From assembly GCA_035604595.1 (NCBI GenBank), contig DATNIE010000020.1:71016-135015 (forward strand): a DNA stretch of 64,000 bases, written 5' to 3'. Within the stretch, counting starts at the first letter, position 1. Every line of letters starts with the position of its first letter. The translations under genes were made by a program, and so were the position numbers. Positions 45,896 through 53,996 of this stretch are shown piece by piece. The stretch comes from CAIKZZ01 sp035604595 (lineage in GTDB: Bacteria; Pseudomonadota; Gammaproteobacteria; Steroidobacterales; Steroidobacteraceae). The notes beneath the pieces are model-generated. The model was not told where the DNA came from and ran no database searches. It was given only the letters and a program-made list of their open reading frames with translations.

Positions 45896-46525
45896 TCACA
45901 TGGAGTCCGACCGAACCGGCAGCGGTCGATGGCCGACGGTTTTGAGAAAGCGCAGCTCCTCGAGCGTGTCGAGATCGGCCTCAGCGGCGGGTAGGGGTAC
46001 GCGCCGCACGCGTGGGTCGTCGAGCAGCTGCCGTGCTCCGCGGTCGCCTTGGAGCGCGGCAAGCGCGCGCCACCAGCGTTTCGGAAACACGGCGGGAACT
46101 CCGGCGCGCCCGGCGTAGCCGGCTGCGAGCGGAACACGCCCGCGCGAGGCTAGAAGTCGTCTGAGGTCCTCGCCACGGATCGCCCACTGGTCGATGGTCA
46201 TCACGAGCACGTGGGTCGCGCTCCGCGGCACTCGCGCAAGCCCCGCGCGCAGCGACATCGACAGCCCGTCCCGCCAGCGGCGGGCCTGGACAATCTGCAC
46301 CGGACGCCCGCGCAGTTCCGCCGCAACGCGCGAGGCGGATGCGCCGACGACCACACCGACCCAGAGCGGCGCAAGGCCGAGCGCCGCGTCGACAGCGCGC
46401 ACGACGAGCGAGTGCGCCCCGCGGTGCACGAGCTGCTTGGGCCGGCCGAGACGCCGGCTGCCGCCCGCAGCGAGGATGATGACCGCGCAAGTGGCAGCGC
46501 GGCGATCGGCTATGATCGGGGCCAT
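45896..46525 (-). CDS. MobA/MocA-like nucleotidyltransferase
   Basis: A 209-residue protein with the nucleotidyltransferase signature VIILAAGGSRRLGRPKQLV near residue 15-33, as in MocA (molybdenum cofactor cytidylyltransferase) and related enzymes. A later segment THVLVMTIDQWAI replaces the usual VLVxxxDQP, and PLAAGYAGRAGVPAVFPKRWW and GDRGARQLL match the GD-G-AR-LL family signature. The cofactor target cannot be fixed from sequence; no molybdoenzyme genes are nearby. Its ATG (46525-46523) overlaps the ATG of the divergent phosphatase gene within the tetranucleotide CATG. Confidence 0.85.
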   Translation of the reverse strand: MAPIIADRRAATCAVIILAAGGSRRLGRPKQLVHRGAHSLVVRAVDAALGLAPLWVGVVVGASASRVAAELRGRPVQIVQARRWRDGLSMSLRAGLARVPRSATHVLVMTIDQWAIRGEDLRRLLASRGRVPLAAGYAGRAGVPAVFPKRWWRALAALQGDRGARQLLDDPRVRRVPLPAAEADLDTLEELRFLKTVGHRPLPVRSDSM

Positions 46526-47087
46526 GCGCAAAGAATACGCGAGCCTGAGGCGCCGGCCGTTTCTTGCGCCTGTCTGGATCTTTACGTTCTGGGCGGCGGT
46601 GGGCCTTGCGCTGGCTGCCTGGGCAGTGTCCGCGGCGAGCACGACGGTGGTGGTCGTCACGCGGCACGCCGAGAAGGAGGCGGATGGCACAGCCGATCCG
46701 CCGCTGAGCGCCGCGGGGCTCGAGCGGGCCGCGCGGCTGGCAGGCATCTTCGGCAGTGGCGGGCGAGGGCTCGGCATCGACGCCATTTTCGTCACCCAGT
46801 GGCGCCGGACTGCTGCGACCGCACGTCCGCTCGCGCTGCAGCTCGGCGTCCCCGTGATCACGGTGCCGGCCGACAACCTCGCGGCGCTGGAGCGCCGGAT
46901 CAAGGATGATTACCGCGGCCAGCGTGTGCTGGTCATCGCCCACAACGACACCGTCCCGGCACTGGTCAGCCTGCTGGGGCAGGGCGCGGAGGTGCCGCCG
47001 CTTGCAGCCAATGAATACGGCACGACCTACGTCGTCGCCATTCCACGCTGGAGCCGCCCGACGGTGCTGCGTCTGTCGCTGCCCTGA
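46524..47087 (+). CDS. Histidine phosphatase family protein, membrane-anchored or exported
   Basis: A 187-residue protein with an N-terminal hydrophobic segment (about residues 12-37, PFLAPVWIFTFWAAVGLALAA) and a SixA/phosphoglycerate-mutase-like domain. The phosphohistidine motif is TRHAEKE, and the later IAHNDTVPALVSLL supplies the second histidine. The substrate is unknown. The start at 46524 shares the CATG with the divergent MocA-like gene; an ATG four codons upstream (46512) would overlap it further. Confidence 0.85.
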   Translation: MRKEYASLRRRPFLAPVWIFTFWAAVGLALAAWAVSAASTTVVVVTRHAEKEADGTADPPLSAAGLERAARLAGIFGSGGRGLGIDAIFVTQWRRTAATARPLALQLGVPVITVPADNLAALERRIKDDYRGQRVLVIAHNDTVPALVSLLGQGAEVPPLAANEYGTTYVVAIPRWSRPTVLRLSLP

Positions 47088-47099
47088 GACGGAGGGGGC

Positions 47100-47567
47100 T
47101 CAGGCGGTGGCGAGGCGGAAATCGACCTCGTAGATCCGGTAGCCCGCGAGGCGCATGCCGTTGCTCCGGTAAACGGTCGCCGCCCGCTCGTTGCGCGCCT
47201 CGACGTACAGCCGCAGTCCGCAGACCTCGGGATCACGGCGTGCTTCGCCGAGCAGGTGGGCATAGAGGCGCGAGAATACGCCGCGCCGCCGGGCCTCCGG
47301 CACCACGTACACGGACTGGATCCACCAGAACCAGCCACAGCGCCAGTCGCTCCACTCGCGAGTCACGAGCAGCTGGCCGATCGGGCCCTCGCCGTCGTCG
47401 GCGACGTAATACCGACCCTTGCTGTCGTCGGCGAACACTGCAGCGACGCCTTCGGCCAGCAGCTCGCGATCGAGGTCGCGTTGCTCTGTCTCGGCGGCCA
47501 TTCGCGCATTGCCATCGACCAGAAACTCGAGATCAGTGCTGCGCGCGGCGCGGATCGAAACTGTCAT
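47100..47567 (-). CDS. GNAT family N-acetyltransferase
   Basis: A 155-residue GNAT-fold enzyme. MTVSIRAARSTDLEFLVDGNARMAAETE is the usual N-terminus, and the acetyl-CoA-binding motif A is VYVVPEARRRGVFSRLYAHLL (Q/R-x-x-G-x-G/A form). The C-terminal VEARNERAATVYRSNGM is also typical. The ATG at 47567 is preceded by GGAGATC. It converges with the histidine phosphatase gene, 12 bp away. The substrate is unknown. Confidence 0.9.
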   Translation of the reverse strand: MTVSIRAARSTDLEFLVDGNARMAAETEQRDLDRELLAEGVAAVFADDSKGRYYVADDGEGPIGQLLVTREWSDWRCGWFWWIQSVYVVPEARRRGVFSRLYAHLLGEARRDPEVCGLRLYVEARNERAATVYRSNGMRLAGYRIYEVDFRLATA

Positions 47568-47662
47568 GGCAAGGATCTCCGCCTGGGCTCGAAGCATGAT
47601 ACGCCCCGCCACGCGCGCGGTTGCGCCGCGAGTTCGCGGTGCTATCATTCGCGCCCTCACGT

Positions 47663-47738
<76 letters not shown>

Positions 47739-47749
47739 ATTTTATTCCC

Positions 47750-47823
47750 GCCCCGGTAGCTCAGTTGGATAGAGCGCGCCCCTCCTAAGGGCGAGGTCAC
47801 AGGTTCAACTCCTGTCCGGGGCG
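47750..47823 (+). tRNA. tRNA-Arg(CCU), CCA not encoded
   Basis: A 74-nt tRNA: acceptor GCCCCGG/CCGGGGC, D arm GCTCAGTTGGATAGAGC, anticodon stem CGCCC/GGGCG with loop CTCCTAA (anticodon CCT), and T stem ACAGG/CCTGT. The discriminator G is followed by CAC rather than CCA, unlike the two other tRNAs here. A second copy of its last 19 bp, this time followed by CCA, lies at 48537. Confidence 0.95.
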
Positions 47824-47824
47824 C
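47806..47824 (+). repeat. Left copy of the 19-bp tRNA-Arg direct repeat (attL-like)
   Basis: CAACTCCTGTCCGGGGCGC at the 3' end of the intact tRNA-Arg gene. It is identical to 48537-48555. It spans the T loop end, T stem 3' strand, acceptor 3' strand and discriminator, the region most used by tRNA-targeting integrases. Confidence 0.8.
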
Positions 47825-47959
47825 ACCTCTTGTTCGCGAGACTCGAGTGCATCCGGGCTGGCCGAACGTCGCCACGCCGGAGCCTCGCTGAGGGCCGTGA
47901 CAGCCCCCGGGGACCCGCGTCGATGCGACGCGCTGCCTCCATCGGCGTCGGCAGGCCGA

Positions 47960-48425
47960 CTACGCAGGCGGCACGATATTCGCGTGGCGCGCCACTTCTT
48001 GCCAGCGCCCACGGCGTTTCATCCACACACCGGTGAAGCGCAGGTGCTCGGTTTTCCCTGCATTGGGCATCTTCGGGCCCCACGTCACGGTCTCGCTGCC
48101 GGCCACCAGAACGATATCTCCGTAGACCCGCAGATATTCGATCTGCCGGTCGTAGGGGGCTGATCACCAGGACCCCAGACTGGACCATTCCTAGAACTTG
48201 CTGCTTGTTCAAGAACCGGTTCAAGGGATTTGTGACGACGAAATCGTCAGACCATAACCGCGACAGAGTGGTCGGATCGTTGTGAACGAAGGCCTCGACT
48301 TCCTCGGCGTTGAGGCGACGTATCTCCACGTCGGTTGCCGATTGGCTAGCCTGAGCCACAGCGGGCGGCGCCCCAATGCCCGTCAGCGACACGAAGAGCA
48401 CAGCACTGGCAACAGTGTTGTTCAT
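47960..48425 (-). pseudogene. Frameshifted exported NTF2-like (DUF4440/SnoaL-type) protein gene
   Basis: The first frame encodes a signal peptide (MNNTVASAVLFVSLTGIGAPPAVAQ) and an NTF2-like N-terminus (EVEAFVHNDPTTLSRLWSDDFVVTNP, NKQQVLGMVQSGVLVIS). The rest of the domain continues in another frame from about 48165 downward: YDRQIEYLRVYGDIVLVAGS, then ETVTWGPKMPNAGKTEHLRF, ending ARHANIVPPA at a stop at 47960. A single-base shift near the C run in AGCCCCCTAC would restore about 155 residues. It could be a true mutation or a sequencing error. It lies inside the 731-bp segment bounded by tRNA-Arg repeats. Confidence 0.85.
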
Positions 48426-48433
48426 CTGCGGAT

Positions 48434-48444
48434 CCCCCCCCCCC
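48434..48444 (-). repeat. Homopolymer of 11 C (G11 on the coding strand) upstream of the NTF2-like gene
   Basis: On the gene's strand a run of eleven G ends eight bases before the ATG at 48425 and occupies the place of the ribosome binding site. Such tracts can slip during replication and could vary expression. They are also prone to sequencing error. Confidence 0.7.
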
Positions 48445-48536
48445 GAACGACCGGTTTGAGCAGCGGACTATACGGCCGTTGGGTTCCTGGACGCGACCTG
48501 CCTGCGTCGAGCGGTATCACGACTGCCGCTATGTGG

Positions 48537-48557
48537 CAACTCCTGTCCGGGGCGCCA
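48537..48557 (+). repeat. Right copy of the tRNA-Arg 3' end (attR-like) with CCA
   Basis: An exact 19-bp repeat of 47806-47824 followed by CA, so this copy reads ...CCGGGGC-G-CCA: a complete tRNA-Arg 3' end with the encoded CCA that the intact gene lacks. This suggests the original tRNA 3' end was displaced by insertion of the 731 bp between the copies. Confidence 0.8.
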
Positions 48558-48992
48558 GAATCTGGGTGTGCGGTAACGCCGCGGTTCCCGCCACCGTAGC
48601 CGTCGCGCCAGCTGCAAATACGACGACGATCACGAAGGCGCAGTGGTTGCCGGCGTCGTGTCGCTGACGCGGGAATACCCTCGACGCCGACGCCACCGCG
48701 AAGTAAGCACCCTGCACGCGGGATTCGCTCCCCCGCACACTGCCTCTGCGGGACTTAAAGTCCGCGCCGGCAGCACATCTGTCGGAGCGGCGCCGCGCCT
48801 GGTAGACACCGACGGCGGCGTGGTGTCTCATTGTCGAGGGGCCGCCTGCCTGGAAGTCGGTCGAGGTCGATCACCCGGCCGATGACGCAGCCCACGGTGC
48901 CAAGAATACAACGACGGCACGGCGGTCATGAGTGGCCCGTTCAGCCGGAAGCCTGGGAACGTTTTATCAAACAGGGAGAGGGGGATCCATCG
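48558..48992. other. Intergenic region upstream of the cupin gene
   Basis: About 435 bp without a convincing gene. Frames on both strands are short and unlike any family I know. The right end holds the cupin ribosome site AGGGAGAGGGGGA (48973-48985). Confidence 0.5.
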
Positions 48993-49424
48993 ATGAGCAT
49001 TTCAGTCGCTGACACCAATACCAAGACTTGGACGATTCGCCGCCTTGCGGTCGTGGCGGGGCTTGCGATTCTCGGGACGAGCGGTCTGCTGGCAGCGGGG
49101 GCTGCACGCGCGCAGGACGCCGCGAAGGTCGACCCTAAACACTACAAGGTCGAGTTCGAAAATGATCAAGTCCGGGTCCTTCGAATCACGTACGGGCCGC
49201 ATGAGAAATCCGCGATGCACTCGCACCCGGCAGGCGTGGTCGTGTACCTGACCGACGCGCACGTGAAATTCACGTTGCCCGGCGGCAAGACCCAGGACGT
49301 AGTGGGCAAGGCCGGGTCGGTCCAGTGGACGGAGCCGACCACCCATCTGCCGGAGAACGTCGGTGATAAGGCAATGGAAGCGATTCAGGTGGAATTCAAG
49401 ACGAAGAAGCCAGCCGCCAAGTAG
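48993..49424 (+). CDS. Exported cupin-domain protein
   Basis: A 143-residue protein with an N-terminal signal (TWTIRRLAVVAGLAILGTSGLLAAGAARA) and one cupin barrel: YKVEFENDQVRVLRITYGPHEKSAMHSHPAGVVVYLTDAHVKF. The His pair in HSHP fits a cupin metal site, but the usual Glu of motif 1 is less clear. The ATG at 48993 is preceded by a strong purine-rich ribosome site and the frame upstream is ignored. Its function is unknown; similar small periplasmic cupins are common. A hairpin terminator follows. Confidence 0.85.
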   Translation: MSISVADTNTKTWTIRRLAVVAGLAILGTSGLLAAGAARAQDAAKVDPKHYKVEFENDQVRVLRITYGPHEKSAMHSHPAGVVVYLTDAHVKFTLPGGKTQDVVGKAGSVQWTEPTTHLPENVGDKAMEAIQVEFKTKKPAAK

Positions 49425-49509
49425 GTCAGCGCGGCGGCGACCGAGAGATAGCAGCTGTCGCGTCGCCACACCGCGGTCGGTGGGCGATAACGGCGGTTGC
49501 CCGCGCACT

Positions 49510-49537
49510 GCCCCGGCCTTGCGCCGGGGCTTTCATT
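49510..49537 (+). terminator. Rho-independent terminator after the cupin gene
   Basis: An 8-bp stem GCCCCGGC / GCCGGGGC with a five-base loop, followed by TTTCATTT. It lies 86 bp after the cupin stop on the same strand. Confidence 0.7.
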
Positions 49538-49896
49538 TGCTCGCGGCCGACATCGCTGGCGCCCCGCCCGCCATCGTCAGCGACACGCCCACCGCCGACC
49601 CCCCGGTCGGTGTCGCGCAGCACGCAGCGAGCGGTCGGCGTCAAGCCGCGACTACACCGGTCCCGCGCGGGCATTCTGCAAGTTTCGTCGACGACAGCGC
49701 GTGCACCTGACTCACGTTCGCCGCGCGCCGCCGGTGTCGTCCGGGGGCTGCGCACGGCATCGCTCCCGCCGGCCTTCGCGCAACGGAACTGCAATTCGTT
49801 CAGGCGGTCGAACGAGCTTTGGTTCGGGCACCTGCATCCGTTAGACTTTCGAGCCATGTCAACCGCGGAAAATCGAGCGCGATGCGGGCTCCGCGC
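49538..49896. other. Intergenic region with probable sucA promoter
   Basis: No gene is seen. A candidate sigma-70 promoter, TTGGTT (49819-49824), 16 bp, TTAGAC (49841-49846), would place a start about 40 bp upstream of sucA. The remainder (49540-49800) has no recognised feature. Confidence 0.4.
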
Positions 49897-52806
49897 ATGA
49901 GCTCTTCCCTCAGCGAGCAGCTGGCGATGAGCGCGCTGTCCGGTGGCAACGGCACCTTCGTCGAGGAACTGTACGAGCGGTTTCTGGCCGACCCGGAGTC
50001 GGTGTTGCCAGCGTGGCGCGCACTGTTCCGCAGCTTCGGCGGCGGAGCGGCGGCCGACGTTCCGCACGGCCCAGTCCGCGAGGCGTTTGCGGAGCGCGCC
50101 CGTCGGCCGCGCCAAAGCCGCGGGGCTGCGCCGGATCCGGTCGGCAGCGAGCAGGCCGCCAAACAGGGCGTGGTGTCACGGATGGCGCAGGTGTACGCGA
50201 ACCGCGGGCACCTCATCGCGCGCATTGATCCGCTGGGGCTCATGCAGCGACCGACACCACGCGTCCTCGAGCTCAGCTACTTCGGGCTGTCAGATGCCGA
50301 TCTTGACACGCAGTTCTTCACCGGCACGACCAGCGAGGCGATCCCGGCCCGCATGACGCTGCGCGACATGATCGCGCAACTCCGCTTCATCTACTGCGAC
50401 ACCATCGGCGCGGAATTCGCCCACGTGTCCTCGAGCGAGGAGCGGCTGTGGCTGCAGCAAGTCTTCCAGGACCGCCGCCTGCGGCTCCGGTTCACCGCCG
50501 ATGAACGCCGCAACATCCTCTGGCAGGTGACCGCGGCCGAGGGCCTCGAACGCTACCTGCACACCAGGTACGTCGGGCAGAAGCGCTTCTCGCTCGAGGG
50601 CGCCGACTCGCTGATTCCGATGCTCGATGACCTCGTCCAGTACGGAGGGGGACATGCCGTCGAGGAATGCATCATCGGCATGGCCCACCGCGGGCGCCTC
50701 AATGTGCTGGTCAACCTGCTCGGCAAGGCGCCGTCGGCGCTGTTCTCGGAGTTCGAGGGCGCGTACGACCTGACCCATACGAGTGGTTCCGGCGACGTCA
50801 AGTATCACAAGGGCTACTCCGCGGACCTGCGCACACCGGACGGCAACGTGCACGTGGCGCTCGCTTTCAACCCCTCGCACCTCGAGGTCGTGGACCCGGT
50901 CGTCGAAGGCTCGGTACGGGCCCGGCAGGAGCGCCGCGGTGATGCGCTCGGCGACAGCGTGCTGCCGGTGCTGGTGCACGGCGACGCCAGCTTCGCCGGG
51001 CAGGGCGTCGTGATGGAGACGCTGCAGCTGTCGCAGGCCCGCGGCTTCTACACCGGCGGCACGATCCACCTCGTGATCAACAACCAGGTCGGGTTCACGA
51101 CCTCCGATGCGCGCGATGCGCGCTCGACACTCTACTGCTCGGATGTGGCGAAGATCGTCGAGGCGCCGATTCTCCACGTCAACGGCGACGATCCCGAAGC
51201 ATGCGTGTTCGTGACGCGCCTCGCGTTCGATTACCGCCGGAAATTCCACAAGGACGTGGTCATCGACCTCGTCTGCTATCGACGCCACGGCCACAACGAA
51301 GCGGACGAGCCGGCGGCGACCCAGCCCGTCATGTACCAGCAGATCCGCAAGCACCCGAGCACGCGTCAAATCTATGCCGATCATCTGGCGACAGACGGCG
51401 TGCTGAGTGCGGCAGACGCTGCACGGATGGTCGAGGACTATCGCGCCGGTCTCGACCAGGGCAAGCCGCAGGCGCGTGCCGCGCTCGGGCTGATCGGCAA
51501 CAAGTACACGGTCGACTGGTCCTTGTATCTCGCGGCCGACCCGCTCGAGTCGGTGAGCACCGGCGTCGACATCGGGCGCCTCAAATCTCTCGGTGCGCGC
51601 CTCGTCGAGGTGCCGCAAGGATTCACTCTGCACCCGCGCGTCGCCAAGATTTACGAGGAGCGCGCCCGGATGCTGGCGGGCGAGGTGCCGCTCGACTGGG
51701 GCGCCGCCGAGACGCTGGCCTACGCGACGCTCGTCGACCAGGGCTACGGCGTGCGGTTCACGGGCCAGGACAGCGCCCGCGGTACGTTCTTCCACCGCCA
51801 CGCAGTGCTGCACGATCAGGCGACCGACCGCGTCCACACGCCGCTCGCAATGCTGGCCGGCGAGCAGCGCTTTCGGATCACGGATTCGGTGCTGTCCGAG
51901 GAGGCGGTGCTGGGCTTCGAGTACGGGTTCTCGACAACCTCGCCGGACACGCTCGTGATCTGGGAAGGCCAGTTCGGTGACTTCGCCAACGGCGCCCAGG
52001 TCGTCATCGATCAGTTCATCAGCTCGGGCGAGGCGAAGTGGGGCAGGGTGTCGGGAATCACGCTCTTTCTGCCGCACGGCTACGAGGGACAGGGTCCGGA
52101 ACACTCCTCCGCGCGGCTCGAGCGCTATCTGCAGCTCTGCGCCGAGTGGAACATGCAGGTCTGCGTACCGTCGACGCCGGCGCAGATGTTCCACATGCTG
52201 CGCCGCCAGGTCGTGCGCCCGCTCAGAAAGCCCCTCATCGTGATGACCCCGAAGAGCCTGCTGCGCCACAAGCTCGCCGTGTCGGAGCTCAGCGAGTTCG
52301 CCCGCGGCACGTTCCGCAACGTCATCGACGAGGTTGACCCGCTCGACGACCAACGCGTGCGACGCGTGATCCTCTGCAGCGGCAAGGTCTACTTCGACCT
52401 GCTCGAGCAACGCCGGGCCGACGCTATCGACGACGTCGCGGTCGTGCGACTCGAGCAGCTCTACCCGTTCCCCGCCGATGAATACGAGGCGGTGCTCGAC
52501 CGCTACCCGAACGCCCGCGAAATCGTCTGGTGCCAGGAGGAGCCACAGAACCAGGGCGCCTGGTACCAGATCCGTCACCGGCTGCAGGAGCGCCTGTCCC
52601 CTGCCGACGTGCTGCTGTACGCCGGCCGCGCGAGCGCGGCGGCGCCCGCGGTCGGCATCTACCAGGTGCACGTCGAGCAGCAGCACACCCTTGTCAATGC
52701 CGCGCTGCACGCGGCAGCGGCGGCCGATACGGCGCATGAGACCGTGCGCATCACGGCCCCGTCCGGCACGCTCGCCGGCAAGCAAGCTCTCAGGAAGTCC
52801 TCATGA
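49897..52806 (+). CDS. sucA: 2-oxoglutarate dehydrogenase E1 component
   Basis: SucA decarboxylates 2-oxoglutarate with thiamine diphosphate and passes succinyl to SucB. The protein has about 969 residues from ATG 49897 (MSSSLSEQLAMSALSGGNGTFVEELYERF), matching the family start; ATG 49882 would add five residues. Conserved segments include MAHRGRLNVLVNLLGK, KYHKGYSAD, ALAFNPSHLEVVDPVVEGS, CYRRHGHNEADEPAATQP and LPHGYEGQGPEHSSARLERYLQL. It overlaps sucB by four bases (ATGA), so the complex subunits are co-translated. Confidence 0.97.
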   Translation: MSSSLSEQLAMSALSGGNGTFVEELYERFLADPESVLPAWRALFRSFGGGAAADVPHGPVREAFAERARRPRQSRGAAPDPVGSEQAAKQGVVSRMAQVYANRGHLIARIDPLGLMQRPTPRVLELSYFGLSDADLDTQFFTGTTSEAIPARMTLRDMIAQLRFIYCDTIGAEFAHVSSSEERLWLQQVFQDRRLRLRFTADERRNILWQVTAAEGLERYLHTRYVGQKRFSLEGADSLIPMLDDLVQYGGGHAVEECIIGMAHRGRLNVLVNLLGKAPSALFSEFEGAYDLTHTSGSGDVKYHKGYSADLRTPDGNVHVALAFNPSHLEVVDPVVEGSVRARQERRGDALGDSVLPVLVHGDASFAGQGVVMETLQLSQARGFYTGGTIHLVINNQVGFTTSDARDARSTLYCSDVAKIVEAPILHVNGDDPEACVFVTRLAFDYRRKFHKDVVIDLVCYRRHGHNEADEPAATQPVMYQQIRKHPSTRQIYADHLATDGVLSAADAARMVEDYRAGLDQGKPQARAALGLIGNKYTVDWSLYLAADPLESVSTGVDIGRLKSLGARLVEVPQGFTLHPRVAKIYEERARMLAGEVPLDWGAAETLAYATLVDQGYGVRFTGQDSARGTFFHRHAVLHDQATDRVHTPLAMLAGEQRFRITDSVLSEEAVLGFEYGFSTTSPDTLVIWEGQFGDFANGAQVVIDQFISSGEAKWGRVSGITLFLPHGYEGQGPEHSSARLERYLQLCAEWNMQVCVPSTPAQMFHMLRRQVVRPLRKPLIVMTPKSLLRHKLAVSELSEFARGTFRNVIDEVDPLDDQRVRRVILCSGKVYFDLLEQRRADAIDDVAVVRLEQLYPFPADEYEAVLDRYPNAREIVWCQEEPQNQGAWYQIRHRLQERLSPADVLLYAGRASAAAPAVGIYQVHVEQQHTLVNAALHAAAAADTAHETVRITAPSGTLAGKQALRKSS

Positions 52807-53978
52807 CGATCGAAGTGCGTGTCCCGCAGTTGCCGGAGTCGGTGGCCGACGCGACGCTAGTCGGCTGGCACAAGCAGCCAGGCGAACCCGTGGCTCGCGA
52901 TGAGAACCTGGCCGACCTCGAAACGGACAAGGTGGTGCTCGAGGTGCCGGCGCCGGTGGCGGGGGTCGTGACGGCACTTAAGGTTGCGGCCGGCGCGACC
53001 GTCACCAGCGGGGCGCTCCTTGCGCTGATTGCGGAAGGCGCTGTGGCAGCGACTCCTCCGGCCGAGGCCCCGCAGCCGGCGACTGCGGATGCCACCCGGG
53101 AGCAGGGCAAGCTCGCGCCGGCGGCCCGCCGGCTGGTCGAGGAGAAGCGGCTCGACGCCACCCAGATCGCCGGCTCCGGCCGTGACGGTCGGGTAACCAA
53201 GCAGGACGTGGTCCGCTCGCTCGAGGCCAAACCCGCGGCGCCGGCACCTTCGAAGGCGCCCGCGGTCGCGCGCAGCGGGCGGACCGAGCAGCGCGTGCCG
53301 ATGACCCGGCTCAGGGCGCGGATCGCCGCGCGCCTCGTGGAGGCACAGACGACTCAGGCGCTGCTGACCACCTTCAACGAGGTGGACATGAAGGCTCTCA
53401 ACGACGCCCGAGCACGCCACAAGGAGCGCTTCGAGAAGGCGCACGGCGTGCGGCTCGGCTTCATGTCGTTCTTCGTCAAGGCGGCGGTCGAGGCGCTCCG
53501 GAGATTCCCGGTCGTCAACGCCTACGTCGACGGCACCGACATCGTCTACCATGACTACTGCGACATCGGGGTCGCCGTCTCGACCGACCGCGGCCTGATC
53601 GTGCCGATCCTCCGCAATGCGGACCTCATGAGCTACGCGGACATCGAGCGCGCCGTCGCCTCCTACGCCGGCAAGGCGCGCGACGGCTCGATCACGATCG
53701 AGGAGCTGACTGGCGGCACGTTCTCGATTACCAACGGCGGCGTGTTCGGTTCGTTGTTATCGACGCCGATCGTCAATTCGCCGCAGAGTGCGATCCTCGG
53801 CATGCACAAGGTGCAGGACCGTCCGGTCGTGGTCGACGGCGCCGTCGTCGTCCGACCGATGATGTACCTCGCGCTGACCTACGACCACCGGATCGTCGAC
53901 GGCCGCGAGGCGGTGCAGTTCCTCGTCACGATCAAGGACTGCCTCGAGGATCCCGCGCGCCTGCTGCTGCAGGTCTGA
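52803..53978 (+). CDS. sucB: Dihydrolipoyl succinyltransferase, 2-oxoglutarate dehydrogenase E2
   Basis: SucB is the core of the complex and moves succinyl to CoA. Domains in order: lipoyl domain (residues about 3-75, with lipoyl Lys43 in DLETDKVVLE), an E3-binding domain (ARRLVEEKRLDATQIAGSG), and the catalytic domain with the active-site His362 in YDHRIVDGREAVQFL (Asp366). The protein has 391 residues, normal for the family, with a single lipoyl domain and Ala/Pro-rich linkers. Confidence 0.97.
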   Translation: MTIEVRVPQLPESVADATLVGWHKQPGEPVARDENLADLETDKVVLEVPAPVAGVVTALKVAAGATVTSGALLALIAEGAVAATPPAEAPQPATADATREQGKLAPAARRLVEEKRLDATQIAGSGRDGRVTKQDVVRSLEAKPAAPAPSKAPAVARSGRTEQRVPMTRLRARIAARLVEAQTTQALLTTFNEVDMKALNDARARHKERFEKAHGVRLGFMSFFVKAAVEALRRFPVVNAYVDGTDIVYHDYCDIGVAVSTDRGLIVPILRNADLMSYADIERAVASYAGKARDGSITIEELTGGTFSITNGGVFGSLLSTPIVNSPQSAILGMHKVQDRPVVVDGAVVVRPMMYLALTYDHRIVDGREAVQFLVTIKDCLEDPARLLLQV

Positions 53979-53996
53979 AGCCCCGAGGGTGAGTTC

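Noticed and set aside
48529..48831. A 100-codon reverse ORF with a short hydrophobic run
   Set aside because: No ribosome site, no family resemblance, and it reads across the tRNA-Arg 3' remnant; judged non-coding.
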